Below, piece after piece: positions 1 through 5,559 of a stretch of DNA of 5,881 bases. The notes under the pieces were generated by a model. It did not search any database and had not been told where the DNA came from. It was given only the letters and a program-made list of their open reading frames with translations. Every line of letters begins with the position of its first letter. Positions within the stretch are counted from its first letter, which is position 1. The stretch comes from JARRNO01 sp037384885 (GTDB lineage Bacteria > Acidobacteriota > UBA4820 > DSQY01), in the NCBI GenBank assembly GCA_037384885.1, contig JARRNO010000222.1, positions 1 through 5,881 of the forward strand, given 5' to 3'. A program made the translations under genes and the position numbers.

Positions 1-59
1 TTCTCGAAAGGGAAAAGAACGAATGCCCGGTCCACGTATTTCTCGAAGAAGCGGGTGCG
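1..59 (+). repeat. 59-bp exact direct repeat, copy 1 (partner 831-889)
   Basis: Bases 1-59 are identical to 831-889 in the same orientation. The copies diverge at the next base (c at 60, g at 890). Copy 2 is a natural part of lpxB (codons for about residues 130-149 on the minus strand), so copy 1 is the displaced one. It fuses lpxB sequence to the rpmB tail at a point where the two loci share gcgggtgcg. Confidence 0.95.
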
Positions 60-141
60 CGCCAACGTCAACGGGCGGACGAAGATCATGCGGGTTTGCA
101 CGAAGTGCCTGAAGGCCGGCAAGGTCGTCAAGGCCGGCTGA
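1..141 (+). CDS. rpmB: Ribosomal protein L28, C-terminal fragment (5' partial, chimeric start)
   Basis: The frame is open from base 1 and stops with TGA at 139-141. From about base 52 it reads RVRANVNGRTKIMRV, then CTKCLKAGKVVKAG, which I recognise as the C-terminal half of bacterial L28 (a 50S subunit protein of about 60-75 residues), in the cysteine-containing form common in delta-proteobacteria-like lineages. The residues encoded by bases 1-51 (FSKGKRTNARSTYFSKK) do not look like L28, which normally has a CxxC-type N-terminus and an NLQ(K/R)VR stretch here. Those bases are an exact copy of lpxB sequence at 831-889. The authentic L28 part is therefore only about 52/60 to 141, joined within the shared string gcgggtgcg. 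Its last 14 bases overlap the convergent lpxB 3' end. The L28 identity is from memory of the family, and the missing N-terminus cannot be judged here. Confidence 0.6.
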   Translation, partial: FSKGKRTNARSTYFSKKRVRANVNGRTKIMRVCTKCLKAGKVVKAG

Positions 142-1276
142 CCGTTTTCAAGAAATCAACCAGTTCCCGGGCGGCCCGGGCGGAGGCGTTGCCTTCCCCG
201 AGCTGCTTTTTTATTTCCCCGGCGAGTTCCCGCGCCCGGGAACCCGATTCCTTCCGATCTTTCAACATTTCGGATACGGTTTGAGCAACGCTGGCGGGCG
301 TGAAGTCGTCCTGGATCAGTTCGGGGATGGCCCCGCGCCCGAGAACCACGTTCGGCATGGCGGCGTGCGGCACGTTGACCATCCGCTTCACGATCTTGAA
401 GGTCAACCGGTTCAACCGGTACACCACGACCTCCGGCACCCCCATGAGGGCGCCTTCCAGAGAGGCCGTGCCAGAAGCGACCACCGCCGCGTCGGCGTGG
501 CCGAGCACATCCCGGTATTCGCCCTCGACCCACCGCACCGGAAGATCCCGGAACGGCTCCCGCAAGGATTGAGGCAGACCGTGCGCCCACGGCACAAAGA
601 CGGCCGTATCGGGAAAGGTTTCCAGAATTTCCCGGCAGGCCTCCATCATGACGGAAAGGTGGCGCTTGACCTCTGAAGTACGACTTCCCGGAAGAAATGC
701 CAGCCGGGGCGTTTCGGGATCAAGATGATGCCGGGACAGGAAGTCCTCCAGGCTGGAATCCGGCTTTAACGTGTCCACCAGCGGATGACCCACGAAGGTG
801 GCGGCTACGCCGTGGGCTTCGAAGAAATCTTTCTCGAAAGGGAAAAGAACGAATGCCCGGTCCACGTATTTCTCGAAGAAGCGGGTGCGGCCGCTGCGCC
901 AGGCCCAGACCTGGGGCGGGATGTAGTACACGACCGGTATCCCGAGCTTGTGGGCGTACTTGGCCAGGCGAAAGTTGAAATCGGGAAAATCCACGAGGAC
1001 CAGCGCATCGGGACGCCTTTCCCTCAGGGCCCGCTTGAGCTGGCCCATGGCCCGGAACAACTGCGGAAGGTGGGTCAGGACCTCTCCGATTCCCACCACG
1101 GCCAGCCGCTCGTAAGAGACGAGGACTTCGGCTCCGGCTGAGCGCAGCGCCGGGCCGCCCGCTCCGAACCACCGGCTTCCAGGCGCCTGAGCCTCGAACT
1201 GTCTCGCTAGGGCCCCCGCATGCGCGTCACCGGAGGATTCTCCCGCGACAATTCCGATCGTGAACGTCTCGCCCAT
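128..1276 (-). CDS. lpxB: Lipid-A-disaccharide synthase
   Basis: LpxB condenses UDP-2,3-diacylglucosamine with lipid X (2,3-diacylglucosamine 1-phosphate) to give lipid A disaccharide 1-phosphate and UDP, at the inner face of the cytoplasmic membrane. The 382-residue product equals the E. coli length and is complete. Visible family (GT19) motifs in order are AGESSGD (residues 11-17), VDFPDFN (95-101), PPQVWAWR (120-127), LFPFE (144-148), GHPLVD (163-168), LPGSR (195-199) and SGTASLE (268-274). The frame is open upstream to an ATG at 1381. I chose 1276 because a strong GGAGGTG precedes it by two bases, and the residues before it (MAALSHYAVLGSS...) are not LpxB-like. The gene is divergent from tmk and convergent with the rpmB fragment, overlapping it by 14 bases. 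Residues 130-149 come from the segment duplicated at the window start, but the gene itself reads intact. Confidence 0.96.
   Translation of the reverse strand: MGETFTIGIVAGESSGDAHAGALARQFEAQAPGSRWFGAGGPALRSAGAEVLVSYERLAVVGIGEVLTHLPQLFRAMGQLKRALRERRPDALVLVDFPDFNFRLAKYAHKLGIPVVYYIPPQVWAWRSGRTRFFEKYVDRAFVLFPFEKDFFEAHGVAATFVGHPLVDTLKPDSSLEDFLSRHHLDPETPRLAFLPGSRTSEVKRHLSVMMEACREILETFPDTAVFVPWAHGLPQSLREPFRDLPVRWVEGEYRDVLGHADAAVVASGTASLEGALMGVPEVVVYRLNRLTFKIVKRMVNVPHAAMPNVVLGRGAIPELIQDDFTPASVAQTVSEMLKDRKESGSRARELAGEIKKQLGEGNASARAARELVDFLKTVSRP
831..889 (+). repeat. 59-bp exact direct repeat, copy 2 (native, inside lpxB)
   Basis: This is the in-context copy of the repeat that opens the window. On the minus strand it encodes the LpxB stretch just after the PPQVWAWR motif, through to LFPFEK. 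That stretch is conserved LpxB sequence, so this copy is the original one. Confidence 0.93.
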
Positions 1277-1278
1277 CT

Positions 1279-1285
1279 CACCTCC
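1279..1285 (-). promoter_or_regulatory. Ribosome binding site that sets the lpxB start
   Basis: The minus strand reads GGAGGTG, then AG, then ATG (1276). This is an almost perfect anti-16S match, and it selects the 382-residue LpxB start over the longer open frame from 1381, which has no comparable site. Confidence 0.75.
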
Positions 1286-1451
1286 ATGCCGTATTGTAGC
1301 CCAGATGGGCCGGCCCGCGTGAGGGGACCGTACAGCAGCCGGTGAACTGCCAAGAACCGCGTAATGAGACAATGCGGCCATGAAAAAAGGCTCGCTGTCT
1401 TACCGCCTCCCTGTGAACCTGGCCGGTGCGCGCCGCGTGCCGCCGCGGCTC

Positions 1452-1466
1452 GATTCTGTTAGAATC
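1452..1466 (+). promoter_or_regulatory. Putative tmk operon promoter: extended -10 within a short palindrome
   Basis: Bases 1457-1465 read TGTTAGAAT, which fits an extended -10 (TGn followed by TAGAAT, 5 of 6 to TATAAT). No good -35 lies 16-18 bases upstream. The box sits inside a perfect inverted repeat, GATTCT-gtt-AGAATC. Transcription from it would begin near 1472 and leave a leader of only about 12 bases before the tmk ATG. The palindrome could be an operator or simply chance. Seen by eye only. Confidence 0.35.
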
Positions 1467-1473
1467 ATCGGAC

Positions 1474-1479
1474 GGGAGG
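1474..1479 (+). promoter_or_regulatory. Ribosome binding site of tmk
   Basis: GGGAGG lies four bases upstream of the ATG at 1484. It supports that start, after which the P-loop motif follows at the usual distance. Confidence 0.6.
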
Positions 1480-1483
1480 CATC

Positions 1484-2113
1484 ATGTTCCTGACATTTGA
1501 AGGCATCGAGGGATGCGGCAAGACGACCCAGATCAAACGGCTGGGCGGCTGGCTGGAAAAGAGCGGCGTCCAGGTCACGTTGACACGGGAGCCGGGCGGT
1601 TCCCACATCGGTGAGCCGCTTCGAAAGATTCTCCTATCCCGGGAGTATTCCATCGCCCCGCTCACCGAGCTGCTTCTCTACGTTTCCGACCGGGCGGAGC
1701 ATCTCGAGAAGATCATCCGTCCCGCCCTGGCCAGAGGCGATTGGGTTCTTTGCGACCGCTATGGAGACGCCACCCGCGCCTACCAGGCTTTCGGAAGGAA
1801 CATCAGGAGAGAGATCGTGGAGCAGGCCCACGCCCTGGCCACAAGCGGGCTGGAGCCCGATCTGACGCTCTTCCTCCGGATGAGCCCCGAAACGGCCGTT
1901 GAACGGGCGCGCCGCCGCAACAACCGGGAGGAATCAAGCGAGGACAAATTTGAAGCCGAGGCTCTGGCCTTCCACCGGCGCGTCGCCGCCGGGTACGGCG
2001 CCCTGGCTGAAGAATTTCCCGGCCGAATCGCAGCGGTGGACGCCGAAGGGACTCCCGACGAGGTCTTCGCCCGCATCCTTTCCGTCCTGGAGAGCCGTCA
2101 TGTTCTTGAGTAG
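1484..2113 (+). CDS. tmk: Thymidylate (dTMP) kinase
   Basis: Tmk phosphorylates dTMP to dTDP with ATP, in the cytosol, for DNA synthesis. The 209-residue product has the usual family length. It shows the N-terminal P-loop GIEGCGKTT (residues 7-15), the TREPGG motif (34-39), YVSDRAEH (66-73), the CDRYGDATRAYQ block (90-101) that binds dTMP and magnesium, and an arginine-rich LID (RARRR, 141-145). The start is the first ATG of the frame and has a GGGAGG ribosome binding site. It is the first gene of the rightward cluster, and its last 14 bases overlap the next gene, so the acyltransferase is probably translated by coupling. A DNA-precursor kinase heading an LPS operon has no metabolic logic I can see. 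It probably reflects shared expression with cell growth. Confidence 0.96.
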   Translation: MFLTFEGIEGCGKTTQIKRLGGWLEKSGVQVTLTREPGGSHIGEPLRKILLSREYSIAPLTELLLYVSDRAEHLEKIIRPALARGDWVLCDRYGDATRAYQAFGRNIRREIVEQAHALATSGLEPDLTLFLRMSPETAVERARRRNNREESSEDKFEAEALAFHRRVAAGYGALAEEFPGRIAAVDAEGTPDEVFARILSVLESRHVLE

Positions 2114-2876
2114 GGTGCGTTGGGGACTGGAGTACCTGGCCGTAGCATGTCTGCGGCTCTTTCTCGCTCCCATGCCCTCTTCCCTGCGGGTCACCTTCGG
2201 CATGGGGCTGGGTTGGCTGGCTTACCGCGTGGACAAACGGCACCGGAACGTGGCGCTCGATAATTTGAAAGTAAGCTATCCCGACAAGGACGAAGCCTGG
2301 CGGCGCAGGACCGCCCGCATGGCCTTTCAGAACCTCGGCCGGCTGCTGGTGGAAATTCCCTTCCAGAAAGCGAAAGTGCGCAGGCGGCTGGAAAGTACGC
2401 GAATCGAGGGATGGGAATATCTCCAGGAGGCTTCTCAGCAGGGACGGGGATACTTCCTGGTCTCGGGGCACTTCGGCAACTGGGAGTGGATCGCCCACCT
2501 TCAGGGCGCACTGGGTCATCCGTTGTGGATGATCACCCGCCCCATGGACAACCCCTACCTGGAAAGCTTCACCGCGAAACGCAGAGAATGTACGGGAAAC
2601 CGTGTCGTACACAAGCGGCAGGCTGTGAGAGAAATCGTCAAAGGCCTCAAACAGGGTCTGGGCATTGTGTTCGCCTATCCAGAGGGAAAGAACGGCTACC
2701 GCGTGGTCTACGGACCGCCCGTGACCGTTCCCCAGGACGGCGGTCCGCAAGAAGATTCGGTCAAAGTCACCGCCGAAGCGACCAGGCGGCTCGAAGCCGC
2801 CGTGCGTGAAATTCCCCATGCGTGGTTCTGGATGCACCGCCGGTGGCGGTCACAACCGGACGACGCGGTGGATTGA
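2100..2876 (+). CDS. LpxL/HtrB-type lipid A acyltransferase with an internal in-frame deletion
   Basis: The family transfers secondary acyl chains from acyl-ACP to lipid A precursors at the inner membrane. Visible here are a hydrophobic N-terminus (about residues 8-42), the DNL segment (54-56), the catalytic HxxxxE motif HFGNWE (124-129), RPMDNPYL (147-154) and the C-terminal FWMHRRW signature (243-249). The product has 258 residues, against about 290-310 for the family. The gap is local. After GLGIVFA (186-192) the sequence jumps straight to YPEGKNGYRVVYGPP, skipping the roughly 40-45 residues that normally carry the (A)D(Q/H)..G..VF.PFF...A.T...A..L...AP..P.F block. The reading frame is kept. 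Start: ATG 2100 overlapping tmk, with GGAG at 2089-2092. I cannot tell a true deletion from a collapsed assembly. With this block missing, activity is doubtful. Confidence 0.85.
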   Translation: MFLSRVRWGLEYLAVACLRLFLAPMPSSLRVTFGMGLGWLAYRVDKRHRNVALDNLKVSYPDKDEAWRRRTARMAFQNLGRLLVEIPFQKAKVRRRLESTRIEGWEYLQEASQQGRGYFLVSGHFGNWEWIAHLQGALGHPLWMITRPMDNPYLESFTAKRRECTGNRVVHKRQAVREIVKGLKQGLGIVFAYPEGKNGYRVVYGPPVTVPQDGGPQEDSVKVTAEATRRLEAAVREIPHAWFWMHRRWRSQPDDAVD

Positions 2877-2895
2877 CAGCGAAATCGGGGGCCGG

Positions 2896-3501
2896 ATGAC
2901 ACACAAATCATCGCAGCCGGGATACCATTGGGGAGTCTTTCTGGACCGCGACGGCACGGTCACGGAAGAGATAGGCTATGTCAATGACCCGGCCCGGCTG
3001 CGTCTGCTTCCCGGAGCCGCCGAGGCGATCCGGGCCTTCAACAGGGCGGGCGTCCCCGTTCTCCTTGCCACGAACCAGGCAGGGGTCGCCCGCGGCTATT
3101 TCACGGAGGACGTCCTCAAGGCCACGCTCGACCGGTTGGCCGAAATGCTGGGAATCCTGGGCGCCCGCCTGGATCACATGTACTACTGCCCGCACCATCC
3201 GGCGGTGGGCGAGCCGCCTTACCGTCAGGACTGCAATTGCAGGAAGCCGAAACCGGGCATGCTCCTGGCCGGGGCGGCGGATTTCGACTTGGACCTTTCC
3301 CGCTCCTACGTGGTCGGCGACAAGATTTCCGACGTGGGGTTCGCACAAGCCGCCGGGGCGAAAGGAATTCTCGTCAAGACGGGATACGGGGCGGGAGAAC
3401 TCCGCTATCACGACGGTGTCAAACTGAAGGGGCCGCTGGTGGTCAAGGCCGACCTCGCCGAAGCCGCCCGCTATATCCTGGAACAGGAGGGCCTGTCATG
3501 A
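2896..3501 (+). CDS. gmhB: D-glycero-beta-D-manno-heptose 1,7-bisphosphate 7-phosphatase
   Basis: GmhB removes the 7-phosphate from heptose 1,7-bisphosphate in the cytosol, the step between the kinase and the nucleotidyltransferase encoded just downstream. The 201-residue product is a HAD-superfamily phosphatase. Motif I is FLDRDGT (15-21, nucleophile D17 and acid/base D19), motif II is LLATNQAGVARG (56-67), and motif IV is VVGDKISDV (139-147, D142 and D146). The GmhB zinc site CxH...CxC is complete (C98, H100, C113, C115), followed by RKPKPGM. The zinc site separates it from the related histidinol phosphatase group only in part, but the neighbours settle the role. The start ATG is 19 bases after the acyltransferase stop. 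Its ribosome binding site (GGGGG, 2887-2891) is weak. The stop overlaps the kinase start as ATGA. Confidence 0.94.
   Translation: MTHKSSQPGYHWGVFLDRDGTVTEEIGYVNDPARLRLLPGAAEAIRAFNRAGVPVLLATNQAGVARGYFTEDVLKATLDRLAEMLGILGARLDHMYYCPHHPAVGEPPYRQDCNCRKPKPGMLLAGAADFDLDLSRSYVVGDKISDVGFAQAAGAKGILVKTGYGAGELRYHDGVKLKGPLVVKADLAEAARYILEQEGLS
3485..3491 (+). promoter_or_regulatory. Ribosome binding site of the heptose kinase, inside gmhB
   Basis: AGGAGGG lies six bases before the ATG at 3498, within the last codons of gmhB. It fixes the kinase start and the ATGA overlap, although the frame is open further upstream to 3237. Confidence 0.7.
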
Positions 3502-4508
3502 AAGAAAGATGGGCGGACCTGGCGGAACTGGTGGGTCGTTTCGCGGGCAAGCGAGTGGCCGTCGTGGGCGACTTCGTCCTGGACCGCTTCTGGTACGGCG
3601 TCGTCCGCCGCGTCTCGCGCGAAGCGCCCGTCCCCATTCTCCAGCTGAAGGAAACACGCCTGCTTCCAGGATGCGCCGCCAACACCGTCCTGAACCTCTC
3701 CGCGCTCGGAGGCGTGCCTGTGCCGGTGGGCCTCGTGGGCCGGGACACCGAAGGCGACGCCCTGTTGGCCTGCTTTCAGGAGCGGGGAATCGCCTGCGAC
3801 GGCATCGTCCGCGACGGGCAATGGCTGACCCCGACGAAAACCCGTGTCCTGGCGGGAAGTCTTCACGGCCCAAAGCAGCAGCTCGTGCGCGTCGACGCGG
3901 GCGAAGAAAACGAGATCCCCCCGGCTGTGGTGGACCGGGTCCGGCGGACGGCGGAAAAGACTCTGAAATCCGTGGACGCCGTCATCATCTCCGATTACGG
4001 CTACGGACTTGTCCAGGCGGCCCGCGCCGGGGAATTGGCGGCCGGGCACCCGCTTTCCGCCGTGGATTCACGTTTCGGGTTGGACGGCTTTTCCGGACTC
4101 ACCACCGCAACTCCCAACGAAGAAGAATTCGAAGCCGCCTGCGGAGATCACCTCAACGACGAGGTTTCGCGCCTCGTGGCGCTCGGAGAGTCCCTGAGAA
4201 GCCGTCTAAGCCTGGAAGCCCTTCTCGTCACGCGGGGCAGCAAAGGGATGAGCCTCTTTGAAAAGGGACGGTCGCCCCTTCATCTACCCATCGTCGGTTC
4301 GGACCAGGTCGTGGATGTTACGGGCGCCGGAGACACGGTCATCAGCGCCTACATGCTGGCGCTGGCAGCCGGCGCCGGGTTTCCGGAAGCGGCGCAGATC
4401 GCCGACGTGGCGGCCGGGATCGTCGTGGAAAAGCATGGGCCTGCAACCACAAGCCGGGAAGAAATCATCCAGCGGTTGCGCGCTTGGGGCGAAGGGAGGA
4501 TCTCTTGA
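3498..4508 (+). CDS. rfaE1: D-glycero-beta-D-manno-heptose-7-phosphate kinase (RfaE domain I)
   Basis: The enzyme phosphorylates heptose 7-phosphate at C1 with ATP to give heptose 1,7-bisphosphate, the substrate of GmhB. The 336-residue product belongs to the PfkB/ribokinase family. It has VVGDFVLDRFWYG near the N-terminus (22-34), the substrate-side stretch PGCAANTVLNLSALGG (57-72), SDYGYG (165-170), VDSR (179-182), TPNEEE (205-210), VTRGSKG (244-250) and the PfkB signature DVTGAGDT (273-280) with the anion hole and catalytic D279. It corresponds to the first half of E. coli HldE, here as a separate gene. It overlaps gmhB by four bases (ATGA) and the next gene by four (TTGA). A cysteine replaces the second glycine often seen in the PGGAAN stretch, a small oddity only. 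Confidence 0.93.
   Translation: MKERWADLAELVGRFAGKRVAVVGDFVLDRFWYGVVRRVSREAPVPILQLKETRLLPGCAANTVLNLSALGGVPVPVGLVGRDTEGDALLACFQERGIACDGIVRDGQWLTPTKTRVLAGSLHGPKQQLVRVDAGEENEIPPAVVDRVRRTAEKTLKSVDAVIISDYGYGLVQAARAGELAAGHPLSAVDSRFGLDGFSGLTTATPNEEEFEAACGDHLNDEVSRLVALGESLRSRLSLEALLVTRGSKGMSLFEKGRSPLHLPIVGSDQVVDVTGAGDTVISAYMLALAAGAGFPEAAQIADVAAGIVVEKHGPATTSREEIIQRLRAWGEGRIS
4494..4500 (+). promoter_or_regulatory. Ribosome binding site selecting a TTG start for rfaE2
   Basis: GGGAGGA lies four bases before TTG 4505, inside the kinase C-terminal codons. It supports a TTG start overlapping the kinase TGA. The alternative TTG at 4484 has no such site. Confidence 0.6.
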
Positions 4509-4996
4509 GCCGGCCCCTCGATCCCGCCGCAAAGATTCTGTCGCTGGAAGAAGTCCGGGACCGGCTCTCTCCCAAGGCCCGCGGCGGAAAAACTCTGGCC
4601 CTCGCCAACGGCTGCTTCGACGTGCTTCACGTGGGTCACATCCGTTACCTGGAAGGCGCAAAGCAACAGGCGGATATCCTCCTGACGGCCGTCAATTCCG
4701 ACCGGTCGGTGACGGCGCTTAAGGGACAGGGCAGGCCCATCCAGCCCGAACGCGACCGCGCTGAAATCATCGCGGCCCTCCGTTGCGTCGATTACGTGGT
4801 GATTTTCGACGAAGACACCGTGGTGCCGGTCATCCAGGCCGTCGGGCCGGACGTTCACTGCAAAGGCACCGACTACACCATCGACACCGTGCCCGAAAGA
4901 GAGGCCGTCCGAGCCTGCGGCGGCCGGGTCGCCATCGTCGGCGACCCCAAGGACCACGCTTCCAGCGAAATCCTGAAACGCCTCCGCAAAACTTGA
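4505..4996 (+). CDS. rfaE2: D-glycero-beta-D-manno-heptose 1-phosphate adenylyltransferase (RfaE domain II)
   Basis: The enzyme transfers AMP from ATP to heptose 1-phosphate, giving ADP-D-glycero-beta-D-manno-heptose for LPS inner-core assembly. The 163-residue product is a cytidylyltransferase-like nucleotidyltransferase. It has NGCFDVLHVGH (35-45, with the nucleotide-binding HxGH at 42-45), NSDRSV (64-69), GRPIQPERDRAEI (76-88), FDEDT (101-105), and a KGTDYT stretch (120-125) typical of the family. It equals the second half of E. coli HldE. There is no ATG at the front. I place the start at TTG 4505, overlapping the kinase stop as TTGA, by the ribosome binding site. A frameshifted fused hldE is the alternative, but both halves are full length and each has its own initiation signal. 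It is the last recognisable gene before 885 bases of repeats. Confidence 0.93.
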   Translation: MSRPLDPAAKILSLEEVRDRLSPKARGGKTLALANGCFDVLHVGHIRYLEGAKQQADILLTAVNSDRSVTALKGQGRPIQPERDRAEIIAALRCVDYVVIFDEDTVVPVIQAVGPDVHCKGTDYTIDTVPEREAVRACGGRVAIVGDPKDHASSEILKRLRKT

Positions 4997-5010
4997 GACG
5001 ACTTCTTAAC

Positions 5011-5026
5011 CGCGGAGACGCGGAGA
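5011..5026. repeat. Tandem 8-bp repeat CGCGGAGA x2
   Basis: Two exact copies of CGCGGAGA lie 14 bases after the rfaE2 stop. The same bases (5010-5023) can fold as CCGCG-gaga-CGCGG, a 5-bp stem with a GNRA-type loop. From memory, short CCGCGGAGACGCGGAG-like strings recur between genes in several bacterial lineages. Confidence 0.7.
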
Positions 5027-5057
5027 CTTGATGGCAGTCCGTTGCAAAAGCAGCCGG

Positions 5058-5097
5058 GTGACGATGTGATTAGGTGACGAAGTGGCTGAGTGACTAA
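5058..5097 (+). repeat. Octamer array, left copy (5 units, consensus GTGACTAA-like)
   Basis: Five 8-base units follow each other: GTGACGAT, GTGATTAG, GTGACGAA, GTGGCTGA and GTGACTAA. The array ends in GC and is the inverted counterpart of the array at 5560-5591. Over 5066-5099 against the reverse complement of 5558-5591, I count 27 of 34 identical bases. Confidence 0.8.
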
Positions 5098-5146
5098 GCT
5101 TAAAGATTGGACAGCAGCGGCGCTGGGGCTCCCGCCTTACCTACCT

Positions 5147-5170
5147 GTGGAGGCGGCTTCCAGCCGCGAT
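5147..5170 (+). repeat. REP-like palindromic element (GTGG head plus hairpin)
   Basis: A GTGG tetranucleotide (5147-5150) is followed by a perfect hairpin with arms GCGGCT (5153-5158) and AGCCGC (5162-5167) and loop TCC, then GAT. A GTAG/GTGG head plus a GC-rich stem is the layout of REP sequences mobilised by RAYT (TnpA-REP) transposases in many Gram-negatives. No RAYT gene is in the window. Confidence 0.6.
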
Positions 5171-5176
5171 TTCCCC

Positions 5177-5272
5177 CAGCGGCCCGCCCTCCTGCAATGT
5201 TGCGGCCGTTGCTTGCCAAAGGCCGTTCCCGCATCGGCACGCTATTTAAATCTTTGCCCGCCAAGGCATGCC
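5177..5272 (+). repeat. 96-bp repeat module R1
   Basis: R1 aligns without gaps to 5459-5554 (offset 282), with 71 of 96 bases identical by my count, including the first 15 bases exactly. Inside, 5203-5225 folds with CGGCC/GGCCG and TTG/CAA stems separated by one G-A mismatch and a CTTGC loop. The stem differs in sequence from R2 but pairs at the same place. Confidence 0.75.
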
Positions 5273-5283
5273 GCCACTACGAC

Positions 5284-5308
5284 TCACGTTTCACGTTTCA
5301 CGATTCAC
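5284..5308 (+). repeat. Heptamer tandem repeat TCACGTT (3.5 units)
   Basis: TCACGTT occurs twice in a row, then TCACGAT, then TCAC. Its TCAC core is shared with the right octamer array (the reverse complement of GTGA), so the two arrays may have a common origin. Confidence 0.75.
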
Positions 5309-5326
5309 TGGCCGCTCCAGCGGCCA
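5309..5326. repeat. Perfect 8-bp-stem hairpin
   Basis: Arms TGGCCGCT and AGCGGCCA surround a CC loop. It has a GC-rich stem of the same style as the other REP-like hairpins nearby. No T-run follows, so it is not a standard terminator. Confidence 0.65.
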
Positions 5327-5432
5327 TCGTTTGCGCCTCGCAACTCGGCGCGACGGCGGACAGCGAAGGGCCGACGGCCGCTTAAGAATAGTTGGGCCTT
5401 CCTCTGCTAGACGGCGCTTCGCACCGTGCAGC

Positions 5433-5451
5433 GGCCGCATCCTTTGCGGCC
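5433..5451. repeat. Hairpin with 7-bp stem, followed by ATTCCCGCA
   Basis: Arms GGCCGCA and TGCGGCC surround a TCCTT loop. Like the hairpins in R1 and R2 it is followed by a TCCCGC or ACCCGC string, so it may be a third, more worn copy of that module directly upstream of R2. Confidence 0.6.
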
Positions 5452-5458
5452 ATTCCCG

Positions 5459-5554
5459 CAGCGGCCCGCCCTCTTGCCATGTATCGTCCTTTGCTTGCAA
5501 AGGACGATACCCGCGAAGGCAGGCCATTCAAATTGCTACCGGCGAAGGCCTGCC
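5459..5554 (+). repeat. 96-bp repeat module R2
   Basis: R2 is the second copy of the R1 module. It carries the perfect 14-bp-stem hairpin at 5481-5510, plus a second pair of arms, AGGCAGGCC (5517-5525) and GGCCTGCCT (5547-5555). Confidence 0.75.
5481..5510. repeat. Perfect hairpin, 14-bp stem with 2-base loop
   Basis: Arms GTATCGTCCTTTGC (5481-5494) and GCAAAGGACGATAC (5497-5510) are exact reverse complements around TT. This is the strongest palindrome in the window. No T-run follows on either strand. A loop of two bases means the inner pairs would open in RNA, and cruciform formation or protein binding in DNA is also possible. Confidence 0.85.
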
Positions 5555-5559
5555 TGGGC

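Noticed and set aside
1293..1298. TACAAT on the minus strand as an lpxB promoter -10
   Set aside because: There is no -35 at usable spacing and no TG extension. The predicted start would fall on the ribosome binding site.
1277..1381. N-terminal extension of LpxB to an ATG at 1381
   Set aside because: The 35 extra residues are not LpxB-like and have no strong ribosome binding site, whereas 1276 has GGAGGTG and gives the standard 382-residue length.
1380..1493. Small plus-strand frame of 37 codons upstream of tmk (starts MKKGSLSYRL), a possible leader peptide
   Set aside because: There is no ribosome binding site before 1380 and no regulatory codon run. It also overlaps the tmk start and its signals.
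4484..4508. Kinase and nucleotidyltransferase as one frameshifted hldE
   Set aside because: Each half is full length, the second has its own GGGAGGA site and TTG start, and the combined length exceeds the E. coli fusion. Kept only as a low-probability alternative.
5010..5023. CCGCG-gaga-CGCGG hairpin as operon terminator
   Set aside because: The stem is only 5 bp and no T-run follows. It is better explained as the tandem CGCGGAGA repeat.
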